Below are positions 63,667 through 64,000 of a stretch of DNA of 64,000 bases, piece after piece. The notes under the pieces were generated by a model that was given only the letters and a program-made list of their open reading frames with translations, made no database searches and had not been told where the DNA came from. How positions within the stretch are numbered: position 1 is the first letter of the stretch; the number at the start of each line of letters is the position of its first letter. The DNA is from Pedobacter panaciterrae (GTDB lineage Bacteria; Bacteroidota; Bacteroidia; Sphingobacteriales; Sphingobacteriaceae), in contig NZ_JABMKW010000008.1 in the NCBI RefSeq assembly GCF_013204795.1, forward strand, positions 1,054,001-1,118,000, read 5' to 3'. The position numbers and the translations under genes are program-made.

Positions 63667-64000
63667 TTACGGAATTCTATACCCATTCTTCTTAAAAAGC
63701 TGTTTAGCTGCGGGCGATTGAAGGTAACTGAAAAACTTTAAAGCTTTATCGTAATTCCCCTTTTTGGCATGAGAAAGAATAAGCATTCCCTGTTTTATTT
63801 CATCATAAGCTTTAGGATCAACCTTCACCCATTTGAGTTTTGCAGCATCGGGACTTTCGTATATTAATGCTTCTGTTGTAAAACCAACACTAGCCACTCC
63901 TGTAGAAATATAGGTGTTCACCTGCGAGATACTTTCTCCCAGTACCATTTTACCCTTGATCTTGTTCCATACCCTGTAATGACGCAAGGCCTGTTCTGCC
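63667..64000 (-). CDS. modA: Molybdate ABC transporter substrate-binding protein (N-terminal part outside window)
   Basis: Open to the window end; the first visible residues read AEQALRHYRVWNKIKGKMVLGESISQ. The C-terminal lobe fits ModA: VNTYISTGVASVGFTTEALIY, then a 50-residue tail with YLQSPAAKQLFKKNGYRIP at the stop. The mature protein binds oxyanion in the periplasm and delivers it to ModB. It is the first visible gene of the modABC order on the minus strand. Confidence 0.88.
   Translation of the reverse strand, partial: AEQALRHYRVWNKIKGKMVLGESISQVNTYISTGVASVGFTTEALIYESPDAAKLKWVKVDPKAYDEIKQGMLILSHAKKGNYDKALKFFSYLQSPAAKQLFKKNGYRIP

Overview
The window reads as chromosome of a Gram-negative member of the Bacteroidota, most likely Sphingobacteriaceae and Pedobacter-like. 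Supporting signs are two SusC/SusD pairs, two hybrid two-component sensors (HTCS) with fused AraC domains, many SPII lipoproteins starting MKK..C, almost no Shine-Dalgarno sequences, TAnnTTTG-like promoter elements, and AACCAAATATG leaders. Coding density is high: no gap between genes exceeds 300 bases. I saw no rRNA, tRNA, CRISPR array, insertion sequence or phage gene. The assignment rests on gene content only.

Layout. 1-9.9 kb holds single genes: the 3' part of a GH20 hexosaminidase, MiaE (tRNA hydroxylase), a lipoprotein, a two-repeat alpha/beta hydrolase, DUF4180, a tandem pair of AraC regulators, a CBS-like small protein, an LtaS-type membrane phosphotransferase and an LpxL-type acyltransferase. 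10-21.3 kb is PUL 1: GH26 mannanase, HTCS, SusC, SusD and an IPT/TIG surface glycan-binding protein. The GH26 and SusC promoters share a motif at identical spacing to a -7-like element, so they look co-regulated, probably for a beta-mannan. 21.6-24.2 kb carries a two-gene family 2A encapsulin operon (shell plus cysteine desulfurase with a long N-terminal loading extension), with an operator-like palindrome upstream and strong terminators on both sides. 24.3-27.3 kb holds a small hypothetical protein, a beta-barrel protein, an 11-bp-periodic inverted repeat and a secreted FAD oxidoreductase.

27.4-54 kb is the large PUL 2: HTCS, AraC, SusC, SusD, FAS1 lipoprotein, GH2, GH95, GH31, an alginate-lyase-fold lyase, GH29, GH88, GH29, PL6, and a converging beta-helix gene on the other strand. 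It combines three fucosidases, two lyase-like enzymes and an unsaturated uronyl hydrolase, with no sulfatase. The target is therefore probably a fucosylated, uronic-acid-containing, unsulfated polysaccharide. A TTGCTCAA-centred motif occurs before GH29 and the beta-helix gene, and in reverse orientation before SusC.

54.2-59 kb contains a secreted H/G-rich protein, a DUF4382 lipoprotein and, divergently, a basic small secreted protein, a barrel protein with a Gly-Asn repeat, and an OmpR/HK pair. The divergent region carries two facing pairs of 11-bp-spaced ATGAAA repeats, a candidate operator for that response regulator. 59-64 kb carries a 3-mercaptopyruvate-type sulfurtransferase, AraC, VOC and DUF1569 genes, a DUF2306 membrane protein divergent from an HxlR regulator, and a molybdate-type ABC transporter (modC, modB, and modA cut by the window end).
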